A DNA stretch of 42,210 nt, taken from Methanomicrobiales archaeon (lineage in GTDB: Archaea > Halobacteriota > Methanomicrobia > Methanomicrobiales > Methanospirillaceae). Every line of letters begins with the position of its first letter. Within the stretch, counting starts at the first letter, position 1. Where the stretch lies: positions 1-42,210 of the forward strand of contig JAAEET010000009.1 of assembly GCA_013415565.1 (NCBI GenBank). Direction: 5' to 3'. Positions 16,195 through 23,972 of the stretch are shown piece after piece. Below the pieces are notes generated by a model that worked only from the letters and a program-made list of their open reading frames with translations, was not told the origin of the DNA and did not search any database. The translations under genes and the position numbers were made by a program.

Positions 16195-16800
16195 TCAGAC
16201 GAGATCGATGAAGTTTTCAAGGATACGGAGCCCGACCGCCCCGCTCTTCTCCGGATGGAACTGGACACCGTGAACGGTTCCCAGGGTGACGGCCGATGCA
16301 AACGGACAGATATAGCGGGTCGTGGTGAGCGTATGGGAGAGATCCGTGTCCGCGTAGTACGAATGGACAAAGTAGACATACGATCCCTCGCCCACGCCCG
16401 CCATCAGGGGGTGGTCGGGGATCGCGATATGCAGGGAGTTCCAGCCCATGTGCGGGACCTTGTAGCCGGGAGTCCGGGGGAATCTCCGCACCGTCCCCGG
16501 AATGATCCCGAGACCGGCATGGTGCCCGTGCTCCTCGCTCCATTCGAGGAGCATCTGCATGCCGAGGCAGATCCCGAGCACCGGGACCGATCCGGCGGCA
16601 TCGGTGATCGCCCGTCGCATCGCGGAGAGCTGCTCCATGCCGTCCCGGAATGCCCCCACGCCCGGGAGCACGATCCCATCGGCGGAAGAGATCTCTTCGA
16701 CATCGGCGGTGATCTTCGGAACCGCACCCGATTTTTCAAGGCCGCGGAAGACGCTCCGGAGGTTTCCGAGACCGTAATCAACGATAATGATCCGTTTCAT
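16195..16800 (-). CDS. hisH: Imidazole glycerol phosphate synthase, glutaminase subunit HisH
   Basis: A 201-residue class I glutamine amidotransferase. Cys78 in LGICLGMQ is the nucleophile, and His182 and Glu184 in QFHPEKSG complete the triad. The N-terminal IIIVDYGLGNLRSV is typical of HisH. With HisF it converts PRFAR plus glutamine-derived ammonia into imidazole glycerol phosphate and AICAR in histidine synthesis. hisF is not in this window. The ATG at 16800 lies inside the end of the PAPS-reductase-like gene (23-nt overlap). The larger open frame upstream is only shadow of that gene. Confidence 0.95.
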   Translation of the reverse strand: MKRIIIVDYGLGNLRSVFRGLEKSGAVPKITADVEEISSADGIVLPGVGAFRDGMEQLSAMRRAITDAAGSVPVLGICLGMQMLLEWSEEHGHHAGLGIIPGTVRRFPRTPGYKVPHMGWNSLHIAIPDHPLMAGVGEGSYVYFVHSYYADTDLSHTLTTTRYICPFASAVTLGTVHGVQFHPEKSGAVGLRILENFIDLV

Positions 16801-18187
16801 CGCACACCTCTCCCCTGATTCTCCACCCGCCCCTGGTGACCCATTCGGGCGGCAGGCCATGGGCCTCCTGCCAGGCACCAAGCCGGTCGCTCCACTCCCG
16901 CCACAACTCCGGGTACTTCTTCCGGATCTCCTCGATGACCGCCACATCGCTCGAGGGGCACATGAAACAGCCGATCCGGTCGAGTCCCCGGGCATAGAGG
17001 GGGTTCCACGGTGCCTGTTCCCGGAAGATGTAGAGCCAGACATGGAGCGCCGTCCAGTTATGGATCGGAGCCGCCGAGATCTGGTTCGTCACGATACCGT
17101 TCCGGAAGACCCGGCTGCTTTCCTTCCGCCGCACCGATTCGTATCTCCGCTGTCCGATAAACGAGATACACTCCCCCCACCGTTCTTCGATCAGGTTCCG
17201 GACAGGCCGGAGCTTGCAGGCGCTGCAGCACCAGCGGTAGTTCATCGCAGGCGGGCCGAGCCGTTCGAAGGCCTCCCAGAAGGCATCCTCACCGCTCGCC
17301 CGGACAACCTCGAGGCCGTAGGTCTGCGCGGCAACATCGACATTCTCGAGCGTTTCCGGAAATTCAAGCCCGGTATCGATGAAGATCAGGGGAACATTCC
17401 CGAGCGCCTTCTTCACCACGAGGAGGGTGGCAAGACTGTCTTTCCCCCCCGAGTACGAGACGTTCGCCGGCCGGTCGGTGGTCCCGGCCACCTGCCGGAC
17501 AAACCCGACCGCCTCCTCCTCTGCCTCCCTGATGATGGAAGAATTGGCCGAAACGGCGTCCTCCCAGGTGGATGTACCGGGGATGCACCGGGACAGGGCA
17601 TTCTTCCTGGTCCTGACCACCGCCCCGCGTTCCATGGATGAAGCCCCGGCGGCATCGACCTTCGCCCTTCCCACTCCCACACAGCTTCCGTCCGGAGAAA
17701 GGATGAAGACCTCGTCTCCTTTTTCAACGAAGGGATCGATCGCCCGGAGGCCCGGTGCAAGAACGCTCGCCCCCTGGTCGCGGATTGACGGGACCGCTCC
17801 CTCATCCACCACGACGTATCTCCGGGAAGGCTGGAGAAAGAGGGCTGATTCCCGGCGGGGGAGGGGTTCCCACCGGTTCTCGCCGGTAATGTACCTGATG
17901 GCCCCGACCACGCTGCCACCCATGATGACCTCTTCCATACGGTCGGTATCCGGCACCTTGTTCAAGAGAGCCAGGGTTCCTTCCGGGATGAGCGGCGCTC
18001 CGAAATGGTCCTGGTAAATCCGGTTGACGAGCTCGCGGTCGGCCGGGAATGCCGGGCGGGCATCACCCGGCGGAGTGATCGCAACGCTCCGCGTGGCTGC
18101 CCCGCATCCGCAGACACCCGACAGTACCGGCACATGGCAGGTATCGCACCAGTGGAGGAGAATCTTTCCGAGGTAAGCCGGTCGCAT
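16778..18187 (-). CDS. PAPS-reductase-like enzyme with zinc ribbon and PUA domain
   Basis: A 469-residue protein in three parts. A zinc-ribbon-like N-terminus has Cys14, Cys17, Cys26 and Cys28. A PUA-like RNA-binding domain covers about 128-195 (VVVDEGAVPSIRDQGASVLAPG...). An adenine-nucleotide alpha-hydrolase domain carries the PP-loop SGGKDS at 246-251. Two Cys groups, at 320/321/324 and 407/410, could hold an Fe-S cluster. Classic PAPS reductases lack a PUA domain, so this archaeal architecture suggests action on RNA, for instance sulfur transfer to tRNA, rather than on sulfate. That is inference. It overlaps hisH by 23 nt. An AT-rich element (AATAAATA, 18219-18226) lies 32-39 nt upstream. 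Confidence 0.82.
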   Translation of the reverse strand: MRPAYLGKILLHWCDTCHVPVLSGVCGCGAATRSVAITPPGDARPAFPADRELVNRIYQDHFGAPLIPEGTLALLNKVPDTDRMEEVIMGGSVVGAIRYITGENRWEPLPRRESALFLQPSRRYVVVDEGAVPSIRDQGASVLAPGLRAIDPFVEKGDEVFILSPDGSCVGVGRAKVDAAGASSMERGAVVRTRKNALSRCIPGTSTWEDAVSANSSIIREAEEEAVGFVRQVAGTTDRPANVSYSGGKDSLATLLVVKKALGNVPLIFIDTGLEFPETLENVDVAAQTYGLEVVRASGEDAFWEAFERLGPPAMNYRWCCSACKLRPVRNLIEERWGECISFIGQRRYESVRRKESSRVFRNGIVTNQISAAPIHNWTALHVWLYIFREQAPWNPLYARGLDRIGCFMCPSSDVAVIEEIRKKYPELWREWSDRLGAWQEAHGLPPEWVTRGGWRIRGEVCDETDHYR

Positions 18188-18528
18188 GATTCAGTATTCA
18201 TACGTGGGCGATAGAGCAATAAATAGGAGCAGGATGTGCCCGGTCCGATCAGATTCGGGCCACAGACCGGTGAGGAACAACAATTCACCGGTTATTTCTC
18301 ATTTTCACTCAATTGGCCGCAATTTCCCGGCTCTTTTCGACTGCAAATAGTATTGTTTATCAGGCATCAGATCGCTACCTTTTACTACATTATCAGCCAT
18401 GGCTGGAGAAGTGATTCCGGAAGCCATCTGATCCGGTGGCTCGAAGCCTGTCATGCTCTGAATGTATGTGATCGCTATGTGGGACATGGGATTTCAGACG
18501 AACCATTCCCGGGGCCCGGGGTGACGGC
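18188..18528. other. Divergent intergenic region upstream of the mbh operon
   Basis: A 341-nt stretch, visibly more AT-rich than its neighbours, between the PAPS-reductase-like gene (minus) and mbhA (plus). It holds a perfect 8-bp inverted repeat (18266-18292) and AT-rich segments at about 18345-18390 (TATTGTTTATC, CTTTTACTAC) that could be the mbh promoter with a leader of more than 100 nt. A weak 98-codon frame on the plus strand ends in ATGA overlapping mbhA, but its protein looks random. I see no RNA gene. Confidence 0.5.
18266..18292. promoter_or_regulatory. Perfect 8-bp inverted repeat between divergent genes (operator candidate)
   Basis: ACCGGTGA and TCACCGGT are separated by 11 nt, giving a two-half-site spacing of about two helical turns, as for a dimeric regulator. 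It lies 79 nt before the PAPS-reductase-like gene and upstream of the AT-rich elements that could drive mbh. Regulation of the hydrogenase operon is inferred from position only. Confidence 0.4.
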
Positions 18529-19056
18529 ATGATCGCCTTTTGTGTAACGTTCCTTCTGGTCTTCTGCATCTACCTTCTTCTGACGGCAGGAAGCGGAACG
18601 ATCGGGTTCTGGTCAGCATCTGAACTCGTTGCGGGGGCAGGGCTGGGTATCGTGGTGGCAGGAATTACCAGAAAGTTCCTGTGCCGGTCGGACAACTATC
18701 GGATGGCAAACCCGCTGCGTCTTCTGCTCATACCGGTCTATCTCCTCGGGCCGTTCCTGGTCGAGGTCACCTTGGCCAATATCGACGTGGCCGGACGGGT
18801 GATCACCGGCAGGATCCGCCCCGGAATCATCAGGGTTACGTCAGAACTGAAGACCGATCTCGGCATCTTCATGCTCGCAAACTCGATTACCCTCACACCG
18901 GGAACGATCACCGTCGATATCGAAGAGAAGGGCAACGACCTGTTTGTCCACAAGATCAACATCATGCCGGGCGACGAACAGAAGGAGGCCGTTCCGGCAC
19001 GCGAACTCTTCTCCATCGCCGATATTCCTGCCTGGATACGGAGGATTGCCGAATGA
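18529..19056 (+). CDS. mbhA: Mbh hydrogenase subunit A (MrpE-like)
   Basis: A 175-residue membrane protein homologous to MrpE/MnhE antiporter subunits. It has hydrophobic segments at about 4-18, 25-45 and 62-80, then a cytoplasmic-type tail with LANSITLTPGTITVDI, the hallmark of this family. It is the first gene of a 14-gene run in the same order as Pyrococcus mbhA-N. In that complex it belongs to the Na+/H+ translocating module. GGTGA lies a few bases before the ATG. The stop overlaps the next start by ATGA. Confidence 0.88.
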   Translation: MIAFCVTFLLVFCIYLLLTAGSGTIGFWSASELVAGAGLGIVVAGITRKFLCRSDNYRMANPLRLLLIPVYLLGPFLVEVTLANIDVAGRVITGRIRPGIIRVTSELKTDLGIFMLANSITLTPGTITVDIEEKGNDLFVHKINIMPGDEQKEAVPARELFSIADIPAWIRRIAE

Positions 19057-19310
19057 TCGGGTATTTCTCTCCCGTCGCATTCATCCTGGTGGCCCTCGTC
19101 TTCCTCGCCATGCTACGGCTCGTCCTGGGGCCCACCCCTGCCGACCGGGCGGTGGCCGTGGACACGGTCAATACGCTCATGGTCGCGGTGCTGATCCTGC
19201 TCGGGGTCGTCTACCGGCAGATCATTTTCATCGATGTGGCCATCGTCTATGCCCTCCTCTCCTTTGTCAGCACCCTCTTCATCGCCAAGTACATCGGGGG
19301 TGAACTCTGA
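19053..19310 (+). CDS. mbhB: Mbh hydrogenase subunit B (MrpF-like)
   Basis: An 85-residue protein with three membrane segments. LGPTPADRAVAVDTVNTL after the first segment is the MrpF signature. It begins at an ATGA overlap with mbhA and has GGAG upstream. The frame is also open upstream, but that part is shadow of mbhA. It forms part of the small ion-translocating module together with MbhA and MbhC. Confidence 0.9.
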   Translation: MIGYFSPVAFILVALVFLAMLRLVLGPTPADRAVAVDTVNTLMVAVLILLGVVYRQIIFIDVAIVYALLSFVSTLFIAKYIGGEL

Positions 19311-19312
19311 CC

Positions 19313-19669
19313 ATGATCGCCGATATCCTCATCATTGCCTTCCTTGCTGTCGGCACGTTCTTCAACACCCTCGGCATTGTCGGGCTGCTCAGGTTCCCCG
19401 ATGTCTATACCAGGATGCATGCCACCACCAAGATGACGACCTTCGGTTCGGTCTTCACCGCCCTTGCCGTCATCATCTATGGAGGAGCATCCTGGCTCGG
19501 AAGCATGGATACGGGGTATGCCATCCTCTCCATCCATACCCTGATCGCCGCCGTGGCCCTGGCATTCACGAACGCTCTCGGCTCCCATGCCATCGCGCGG
19601 GGGGCTCACCGGTCCGGGATAAAACCGAGCCCTGCAGTCGTCGACCGGCTGGAGGAGGTGCAGCCATGA
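19313..19669 (+). CDS. mbhC: Mbh hydrogenase subunit C (MrpG-like)
   Basis: A 118-residue protein with three membrane segments. NTLGIVGLLRFPDVYTRMHATTK is the MrpG signature, here at about residues 20-42. Two bases separate it from the mbhB stop, with GGGGGTGA before it. The C-terminus is hydrophilic. The stop overlaps mbhD by ATGA. Confidence 0.9.
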   Translation: MIADILIIAFLAVGTFFNTLGIVGLLRFPDVYTRMHATTKMTTFGSVFTALAVIIYGGASWLGSMDTGYAILSIHTLIAAVALAFTNALGSHAIARGAHRSGIKPSPAVVDRLEEVQP

Positions 19670-19920
19670 TCGAGATGCTGGTCCATTTCCTGGTCATCAC
19701 CGGCCTGATTTCCTCAGCCCTGCTGGTGTACTGGTTCCGTGATCTGCTGGCCGCCACCCTGGCCTCCGGGATCTTCAGTTTCCTGATATCGCTCGAGTTC
19801 TACATTCTCCAGGCCCCGGATGTGGCCATCTCCCAGGCAGCGATCGGGGCCGGGCTGACCACGGCCATCTTCATCGTCGCCATCCGGGCAACCAGCCGGT
19901 ACGAAGGGGGTGGATCATGA
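19666..19920 (+). CDS. mbhD: Mbh hydrogenase subunit D (MrpA C-terminal-like)
   Basis: An 84-residue protein with three hydrophobic helices. [16 protein letters not shown] with the preceding APDVAISQA is the conserved motif shared with the C-terminal part of MrpA. GGAGGAGGTG precedes the ATG. It overlaps both neighbours by ATGA. In Mbh structures MbhD contributes to the ion path next to the antiporter subunit MbhH. Confidence 0.88.
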   Translation: MIEMLVHFLVITGLISSALLVYWFRDLLAATLASGIFSFLISLEFYILQAPDVAISQAAIGAGLTTAIFIVAIRATSRYEGGGS

Positions 19921-20201
19921 AACGGAAACTGGCCCTGGTGATCTTCATCGTGCTCGCCGGCGGCCTCCTCCTGATCCCGGCCCTCCTCGATTTCGGGGTG
20001 CCTGCGTTCAGCGATATGGACGACTATTTCCTGGAACACGGCCAGGAGCAGACGGCTGCAAACAATATCGTCACCGCGGTGGTCTTCGATTACCGGGGGT
20101 TCGACACGCTCGGGGAATCTGTCGTGCTCTTCACCGCGGTGGTGGGGGTCGGACTGATGTTCCGGCGGATGCTCAAGGAGGAAGAGTATGAGGATGAGTA
20201 A
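19917..20201 (+). CDS. mbhE: Mbh hydrogenase subunit E (MrpA C-terminal-like)
   Basis: A 94-residue protein with an N-terminal membrane segment ([19 protein letters not shown]), a middle with [18 protein letters not shown] and a second membrane segment ([15 protein letters not shown]). The [12 protein letters not shown] signature is typical of MbhE and the matching part of MrpA. The start overlaps mbhD by ATGA and the end overlaps mbhF. Confidence 0.9.
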   Translation: MKRKLALVIFIVLAGGLLLIPALLDFGVPAFSDMDDYFLEHGQEQTAANNIVTAVVFDYRGFDTLGESVVLFTAVVGVGLMFRRMLKEEEYEDE

Positions 20202-20658
20202 ACTTGTCCGGACCGGGGCCGACCTGCTCTACCCATTCGCCCTGATATTCGGGCTCTATATCGTCATGCACGGCCACCTCACCCCGGGCGGAGGATTCCA
20301 GGGTGGTGCGGTGGTCGCCACCGGAGCGGCCATCGTGATCGTGGCCTGGGCTTACGAGGATGTTGCAGGGATGATCCGGAAGGTGACCATGAAGGCCCAG
20401 GAATCCGCCGGGCTGCTCCTCTTTATCGGGTCAGCCGCGCTGGCCCTCGGCCTCGGGTATGCATTCTTCGCAAATGTCCTTGCCAATTCGGGGAGCCTGT
20501 TCGGACTGTCCGTCCCCTTCGGACCAAATCCCGGGGAGCTGAACACTGCCGGGCTCATCCCGATCATGAACTTCGCGGTCGGCATCGAGGTCTGGGGAGG
20601 CCTGACGATCATCCTCCTGTACCTGCTGTCGGGGCTGAAGAAGGAGGAGGGGACCTGA
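20188..20658 (+). CDS. mbhF: Mbh hydrogenase subunit F (MrpB-like)
   Basis: A 156-residue protein with four membrane segments. [22 protein letters not shown] at about 24-45 is the MrpB hallmark. GGAGG lies six bases before the ATG at 20188, which I prefer over the ATG two codons later. It overlaps mbhE by 14 nt. Confidence 0.92.
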   Translation: MRMSKLVRTGADLLYPFALIFGLYIVMHGHLTPGGGFQGGAVVATGAAIVIVAWAYEDVAGMIRKVTMKAQESAGLLLFIGSAALALGLGYAFFANVLANSGSLFGLSVPFGPNPGELNTAGLIPIMNFAVGIEVWGGLTIILLYLLSGLKKEEGT

Positions 20659-20659
20659 C

Positions 20660-21004
20660 ATGTTCTGGAACCTTCCCTTCATTGCGGTGGTTGCCCTCAG
20701 CCTGATCGGGCTCGCCACGGTGGTGACCAAGAAGAACCTTATCAAGATCTTCCTCGGCATCAACATCTTTGAGGCGGCCGTCAACCTCTTCCTCATCAGC
20801 CTCGGGTACCGGGACGGCGGGATCGCCCCCATCTTCACCTCGGCGCCATCGACGGAGATGGTCATGGCCACCCCGCAGGCACTCACCCTCACCTCGATCG
20901 TGATCGGGGTGGCAACGAGCGCGCTGCTCCTCTCGTTTGCGGTCATCATCTGGAAGAAGTACGGGACTATTGATACCGACCAGATCAGGAGGCTTCGCGA
21001 ATGA
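20660..21004 (+). CDS. mbhG: Mbh hydrogenase subunit G (MrpC/NuoK-like)
   Basis: A 114-residue protein with three membrane helices, homologous to MrpC and NuoK. Family features are KKNLIKIFLGINIFEAAVNLFLI at about 24-46 and TPQALTLTSIVIGVATSALLL. The conserved Glu in the second helix (IFEAAVN) is present. One base separates it from mbhF; the end overlaps mbhH by ATGA. Confidence 0.92.
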   Translation: MFWNLPFIAVVALSLIGLATVVTKKNLIKIFLGINIFEAAVNLFLISLGYRDGGIAPIFTSAPSTEMVMATPQALTLTSIVIGVATSALLLSFAVIIWKKYGTIDTDQIRRLRE

Positions 21005-22572
21005 ACGGATTCCTGGTGACGCATGCACCTGCCCTGCTGATCATGCTCCCCCTGATCGGCGCGTTTGCAGCACCATTCATCGGAAAGGTCTCTCCGAAGG
21101 TCCGGTCGGCATGGGTCATCCTGATCATGACCCTGACCACCCTGACCGCACTCCTGCTTGCCTCCGATGTGTTCATGTACGGCACGCGGATCTACGTGTT
21201 CGGGGCTGCGGCTCCCGACCTTGCGGTCCCGCTCGATTCCGGCGGCATTCCCATCCGGATCATCTTCACCGTGGATGCCATGAGCGCGCTGATGCAGGTG
21301 ATCGGGGCAGTCTGCGGATTTGCGGTCCTGCTCTACTCGCTCTCCGCCGACCGCATCCATTCGGGGCTGGAGAGTTTCTACACCCTCTTCCTCCTGATGA
21401 TCGCCGGGATCATGGGCATGGTCTCTACCGGCGATCTCTTCAACTTCTTTGTATTCCTCGAGATCCTTTCCATTGCATCGGCAGGCCTGATCGCCTACCG
21501 GATCGACGGCGGTCTCGCCGTCGAGGCCGCGCTCAAGTACTTTGTCCTCTCCACTATCGGGGCGATGGTGATTTTGATCGCCATCGGCATCTATTACGGA
21601 GAGTACAACGCCCTCAACATCGCCCTGATCGCCTCCCGGATGCAGTTCACGCTGCTCGACCAGATCGCGCTCGTGCTGATCATCACCGCGCTGGCCATGA
21701 AGTGCGGGTCGGTCCCCATGCACTTCTGGACTCCGGATGCCTACTCCATGGCCCCGTCCTCGGTAACCGCCATGCTGGTGGTGGCAAGCCAGGCCAGCCT
21801 GTACGGTCTCTTCCGGGTGGTCTTCACCCTCTACAATGTCACCCTGAACGCGATGACCGTCGGCTGGATCATCATCATTCTCGGCGTGCTCTCCATGGTG
21901 GTCGGGGTGACCATGGCCATCCCCCAGAAGAATGTCAAACGGCTGATGGCCTACCACGCCATCTCCCAGACCGGGTACATGCTGCTCGGTGTCGGTGTCG
22001 GCCTGGCGGTGCTCGGCAACCAGCCGCTGATGGATTCCTTTGGATATATCGCCATGGAAGGCGGGATATTCCACATCATCAACCATGCCATGTACAAGGG
22101 ACTGCTCTTCCTCACTGCCGGGGCAATCTTCTTCCGGATCGGGACCTACAACCTCAATAAAATGGGCGGGCTCGGCCATTCCATGAAATACACCATGATC
22201 TTTTTCATCATCGGTGCGCTGGCCATTGCCGGGATACCGCCTTTTAATGGATTTGCGTCGAAACTTATGATCTACGAATCAGTGTTTGCATTCAACCCCG
22301 TTCTGGCGATAATCGCCATGGTGGTGAGCATCCTCACCCTCGCTTCCTTCGTCAAGGTCTTCCACTCGATATTCATGGGGCCGAAACTGCCCGGGTATGA
22401 GACCGTGCAGGAGGCACCGGTCCCCATGCTGATCGGAATGGGTGTCCTCGCCACCATCGTGATCGCCTTCGGCCTCTTTCCCCAGGCAGTCGTTGACGGG
22501 CTGATTGCACCGGCGGCCCATGCCCTTGCCGACCAGAGCGGGTACATCGCCGCCGTTCTTGGAGGTGCCTGA
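21001..22572 (+). CDS. mbhH: Mbh hydrogenase subunit H (MrpD/NuoL-M-N-like antiporter)
   Basis: A 523-residue antiporter-like subunit with about 14 membrane helices, the main ion-translocating subunit of Mbh. Visible landmarks are FFVFLEILSIASAGLIAY (helix 5 with the conserved Glu), MKCGSVPMHFWTPDAYSMAPSSVTAML (helix 7 Lys and following loop) and the helix 12 region FNGFASKLMIYES. Only one such subunit is encoded here, as in Mbh and unlike Mbx, which has two. It overlaps mbhG by ATGA. Confidence 0.95.
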   Translation: MNGFLVTHAPALLIMLPLIGAFAAPFIGKVSPKVRSAWVILIMTLTTLTALLLASDVFMYGTRIYVFGAAAPDLAVPLDSGGIPIRIIFTVDAMSALMQVIGAVCGFAVLLYSLSADRIHSGLESFYTLFLLMIAGIMGMVSTGDLFNFFVFLEILSIASAGLIAYRIDGGLAVEAALKYFVLSTIGAMVILIAIGIYYGEYNALNIALIASRMQFTLLDQIALVLIITALAMKCGSVPMHFWTPDAYSMAPSSVTAMLVVASQASLYGLFRVVFTLYNVTLNAMTVGWIIIILGVLSMVVGVTMAIPQKNVKRLMAYHAISQTGYMLLGVGVGLAVLGNQPLMDSFGYIAMEGGIFHIINHAMYKGLLFLTAGAIFFRIGTYNLNKMGGLGHSMKYTMIFFIIGALAIAGIPPFNGFASKLMIYESVFAFNPVLAIIAMVVSILTLASFVKVFHSIFMGPKLPGYETVQEAPVPMLIGMGVLATIVIAFGLFPQAVVDGLIAPAAHALADQSGYIAAVLGGA

Positions 22573-22573
22573 C

Positions 22574-22921
22574 ATGGATCTCTTCGCCAGCCTGACAACC
22601 GGCACCGGGTTCTGGAACCCGCTTGCCTGGCTGATCGCCGTGATTGCAGCGACAGTGATCGTCTACCTCATCCTGCAGAGAGGTGAACCGGGCTACAAGA
22701 AGGGAACGGCCCAGACGACTCCCTTCATCTCCGGAAACCCTGAACCGGGAAAGGAGATGGTCCATGTCCGGGCATCCAACCTGTACTGGGGTTACCTCGA
22801 TGCCCTGAAGGGATACTACGATCTCGTCGTCCCGGCCCATACCGGCGTTGTGAACGACTATGTACTCTGGTATCTCGGGGTAACGGCAGCGCTCATGATC
22901 GTGGTGGTGGTGTTCATATGA
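22574..22921 (+). CDS. mbhI: Mbh hydrogenase subunit I
   Basis: A 115-residue protein with a hydrophobic helix near each end (AWLIAVIAATVIVYLIL and LWYLGVTAALMIVVVVFI). Between them lies a hydrophilic part with KGTAQTTPFISGNPEPG, a motif typical of MbhI. In the Pyrococcus complex this subunit bridges the antiporter module and the hydrogenase arm. The open frame extends upstream as shadow of mbhH; the ATG at 22574 follows the mbhH stop by one base and has GGAGGTG before it. The end overlaps mbhJ by ATGA. Confidence 0.88.
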   Translation: MDLFASLTTGTGFWNPLAWLIAVIAATVIVYLILQRGEPGYKKGTAQTTPFISGNPEPGKEMVHVRASNLYWGYLDALKGYYDLVVPAHTGVVNDYVLWYLGVTAALMIVVVVFI

Positions 22922-23352
22922 TGCCCACCCCTTCGTTCAACCGGTCGCTCTGGGCATTCCACTTCAATTCAGGCTCCTGCAACGGGTGCGAGATCGAGAT
23001 CGTTGCCGCCATTACTCCCCGGTACGACCCCGAACGGTTCGGGATCAAACTGGTAGGCTCACCCCGTCACGCCGATGTGCTGGTGGTCACCGGTCCCGTC
23101 GTGAAGAAAATGAAAGACCGATTGATCCGGGTCTACAACCAGATCCCGGACCCCAAACTGGTGATGTGCGTCGGAACCTGCGGGATCTCCGGCGGCGTCT
23201 TCCACACCTCCTACAACCTCGACGGTCCGGTCGACGAAGTGATCCCGGTCGACGTATACGTGCCCGGGTGCCCGCCACGGCCCGAGGCCATCATCCACGG
23301 AGTGGTCGCGGCCTGGGCAAAACTCGAGAGACTGGAAGGAGGCAGTGCATGA
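22918..23352 (+). CDS. mbhJ: Mbh [NiFe] hydrogenase small subunit J
   Basis: A 144-residue small subunit of a group 4 [NiFe] hydrogenase. Cys21 and Cys24 (SGSCNGCEIE), Cys88 (VGTCGISGG) and Cys118 (VPGCPPRPE) are the four ligands of the proximal [4Fe-4S] cluster that passes electrons to the NiFe site. There is no Tat signal and no second cluster, as expected for cytoplasm-facing energy-converting enzymes. It overlaps mbhI and mbhK by ATGA. Confidence 0.95.
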   Translation: MMPTPSFNRSLWAFHFNSGSCNGCEIEIVAAITPRYDPERFGIKLVGSPRHADVLVVTGPVVKKMKDRLIRVYNQIPDPKLVMCVGTCGISGGVFHTSYNLDGPVDEVIPVDVYVPGCPPRPEAIIHGVVAAWAKLERLEGGSA

Positions 23353-23972
23353 CAGAGAAGGTCCTTTCACCCGAACAGGTCGCCCAGGTATTCCGGGAGA
23401 AATTCGGAGCCGCGGTAACCGACATCAGGATCGCAGAGCGGCGGGAAGGGGCAAAGAAGAACCCCAATTTCAATATCTGGATCGATATCGATCGGTCGAT
23501 CCTGAACCCCGCAGTTGCCACCCTGATCGATATCCATTTCCCCCACTTCTCGGTCATCTCCGGTCTGGACACGGGAGATGCCGTCAGGCTGATCTACCAC
23601 TTCACCGTCTTCTACGGGCATCCCGGAGCCGAGTGCACCGTGAGTTTCTCGGTAAACCTCCCGAAGAACGACCTGACCGTGCCGACAATCTCCGGACTCA
23701 TCCCCGGCGCTGTATTCTCTGAACGGGAGAAGCAGGAGTTCCTCGGGGTCAGGATCACGGATATCCCGGACGGGCGCCGGCTCTTCCTGCCCGATGATTT
23801 CCCGGAAGGAGTGTATCCCTGGAGAAAGGATGAGACCGGCATTCCCGACAGCATGGTCAAGGAACTCTGGCGCTCGGGACGGCCGGCCGACCGGCCGGTT
23901 CCTCCTGCAGGGGAGAAGGAACTCTGCGAACTCCCGGCAGAAGATGCACCGGCAAAGGAGGAGACCTCATGA
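23349..23972 (+). CDS. mbhK: Mbh hydrogenase subunit K (NuoC-like)
   Basis: A 207-residue soluble subunit related to the 30-kDa (NuoC) subunit of complex I. Typical features are YHFTVFYGHPGAECTVSFSVNLPKN in the middle, PGAVFSEREKQEFLGV, and PDGRRLFLPDDFPEGVYPWRKDE near residue 160. The last 30 residues form an acidic, Pro-rich tail not needed for the fold. The frame is open upstream as shadow of mbhJ; the true start is the ATGA overlap at 23349. Confidence 0.9.
   Translation: MTEKVLSPEQVAQVFREKFGAAVTDIRIAERREGAKKNPNFNIWIDIDRSILNPAVATLIDIHFPHFSVISGLDTGDAVRLIYHFTVFYGHPGAECTVSFSVNLPKNDLTVPTISGLIPGAVFSEREKQEFLGVRITDIPDGRRLFLPDDFPEGVYPWRKDETGIPDSMVKELWRSGRPADRPVPPAGEKELCELPAEDAPAKEETS

Noticed and set aside
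18236-18532. 98-codon plus-strand frame ending in an ATGA overlap with mbhA
   Set aside because: The overlap looks like coupling, but the protein has no family-like pattern, the DNA is AT-richer than coding neighbours, and the frame runs through the perfect inverted repeat. Kept as intergenic.
20431-22179. 582-codon minus-strand frame across mbhF-mbhH
   Set aside because: Opposite-strand shadow of strongly conserved membrane subunits; its protein is full of Asp, His and Gly runs typical of antisense of GC-rich hydrophobic genes.
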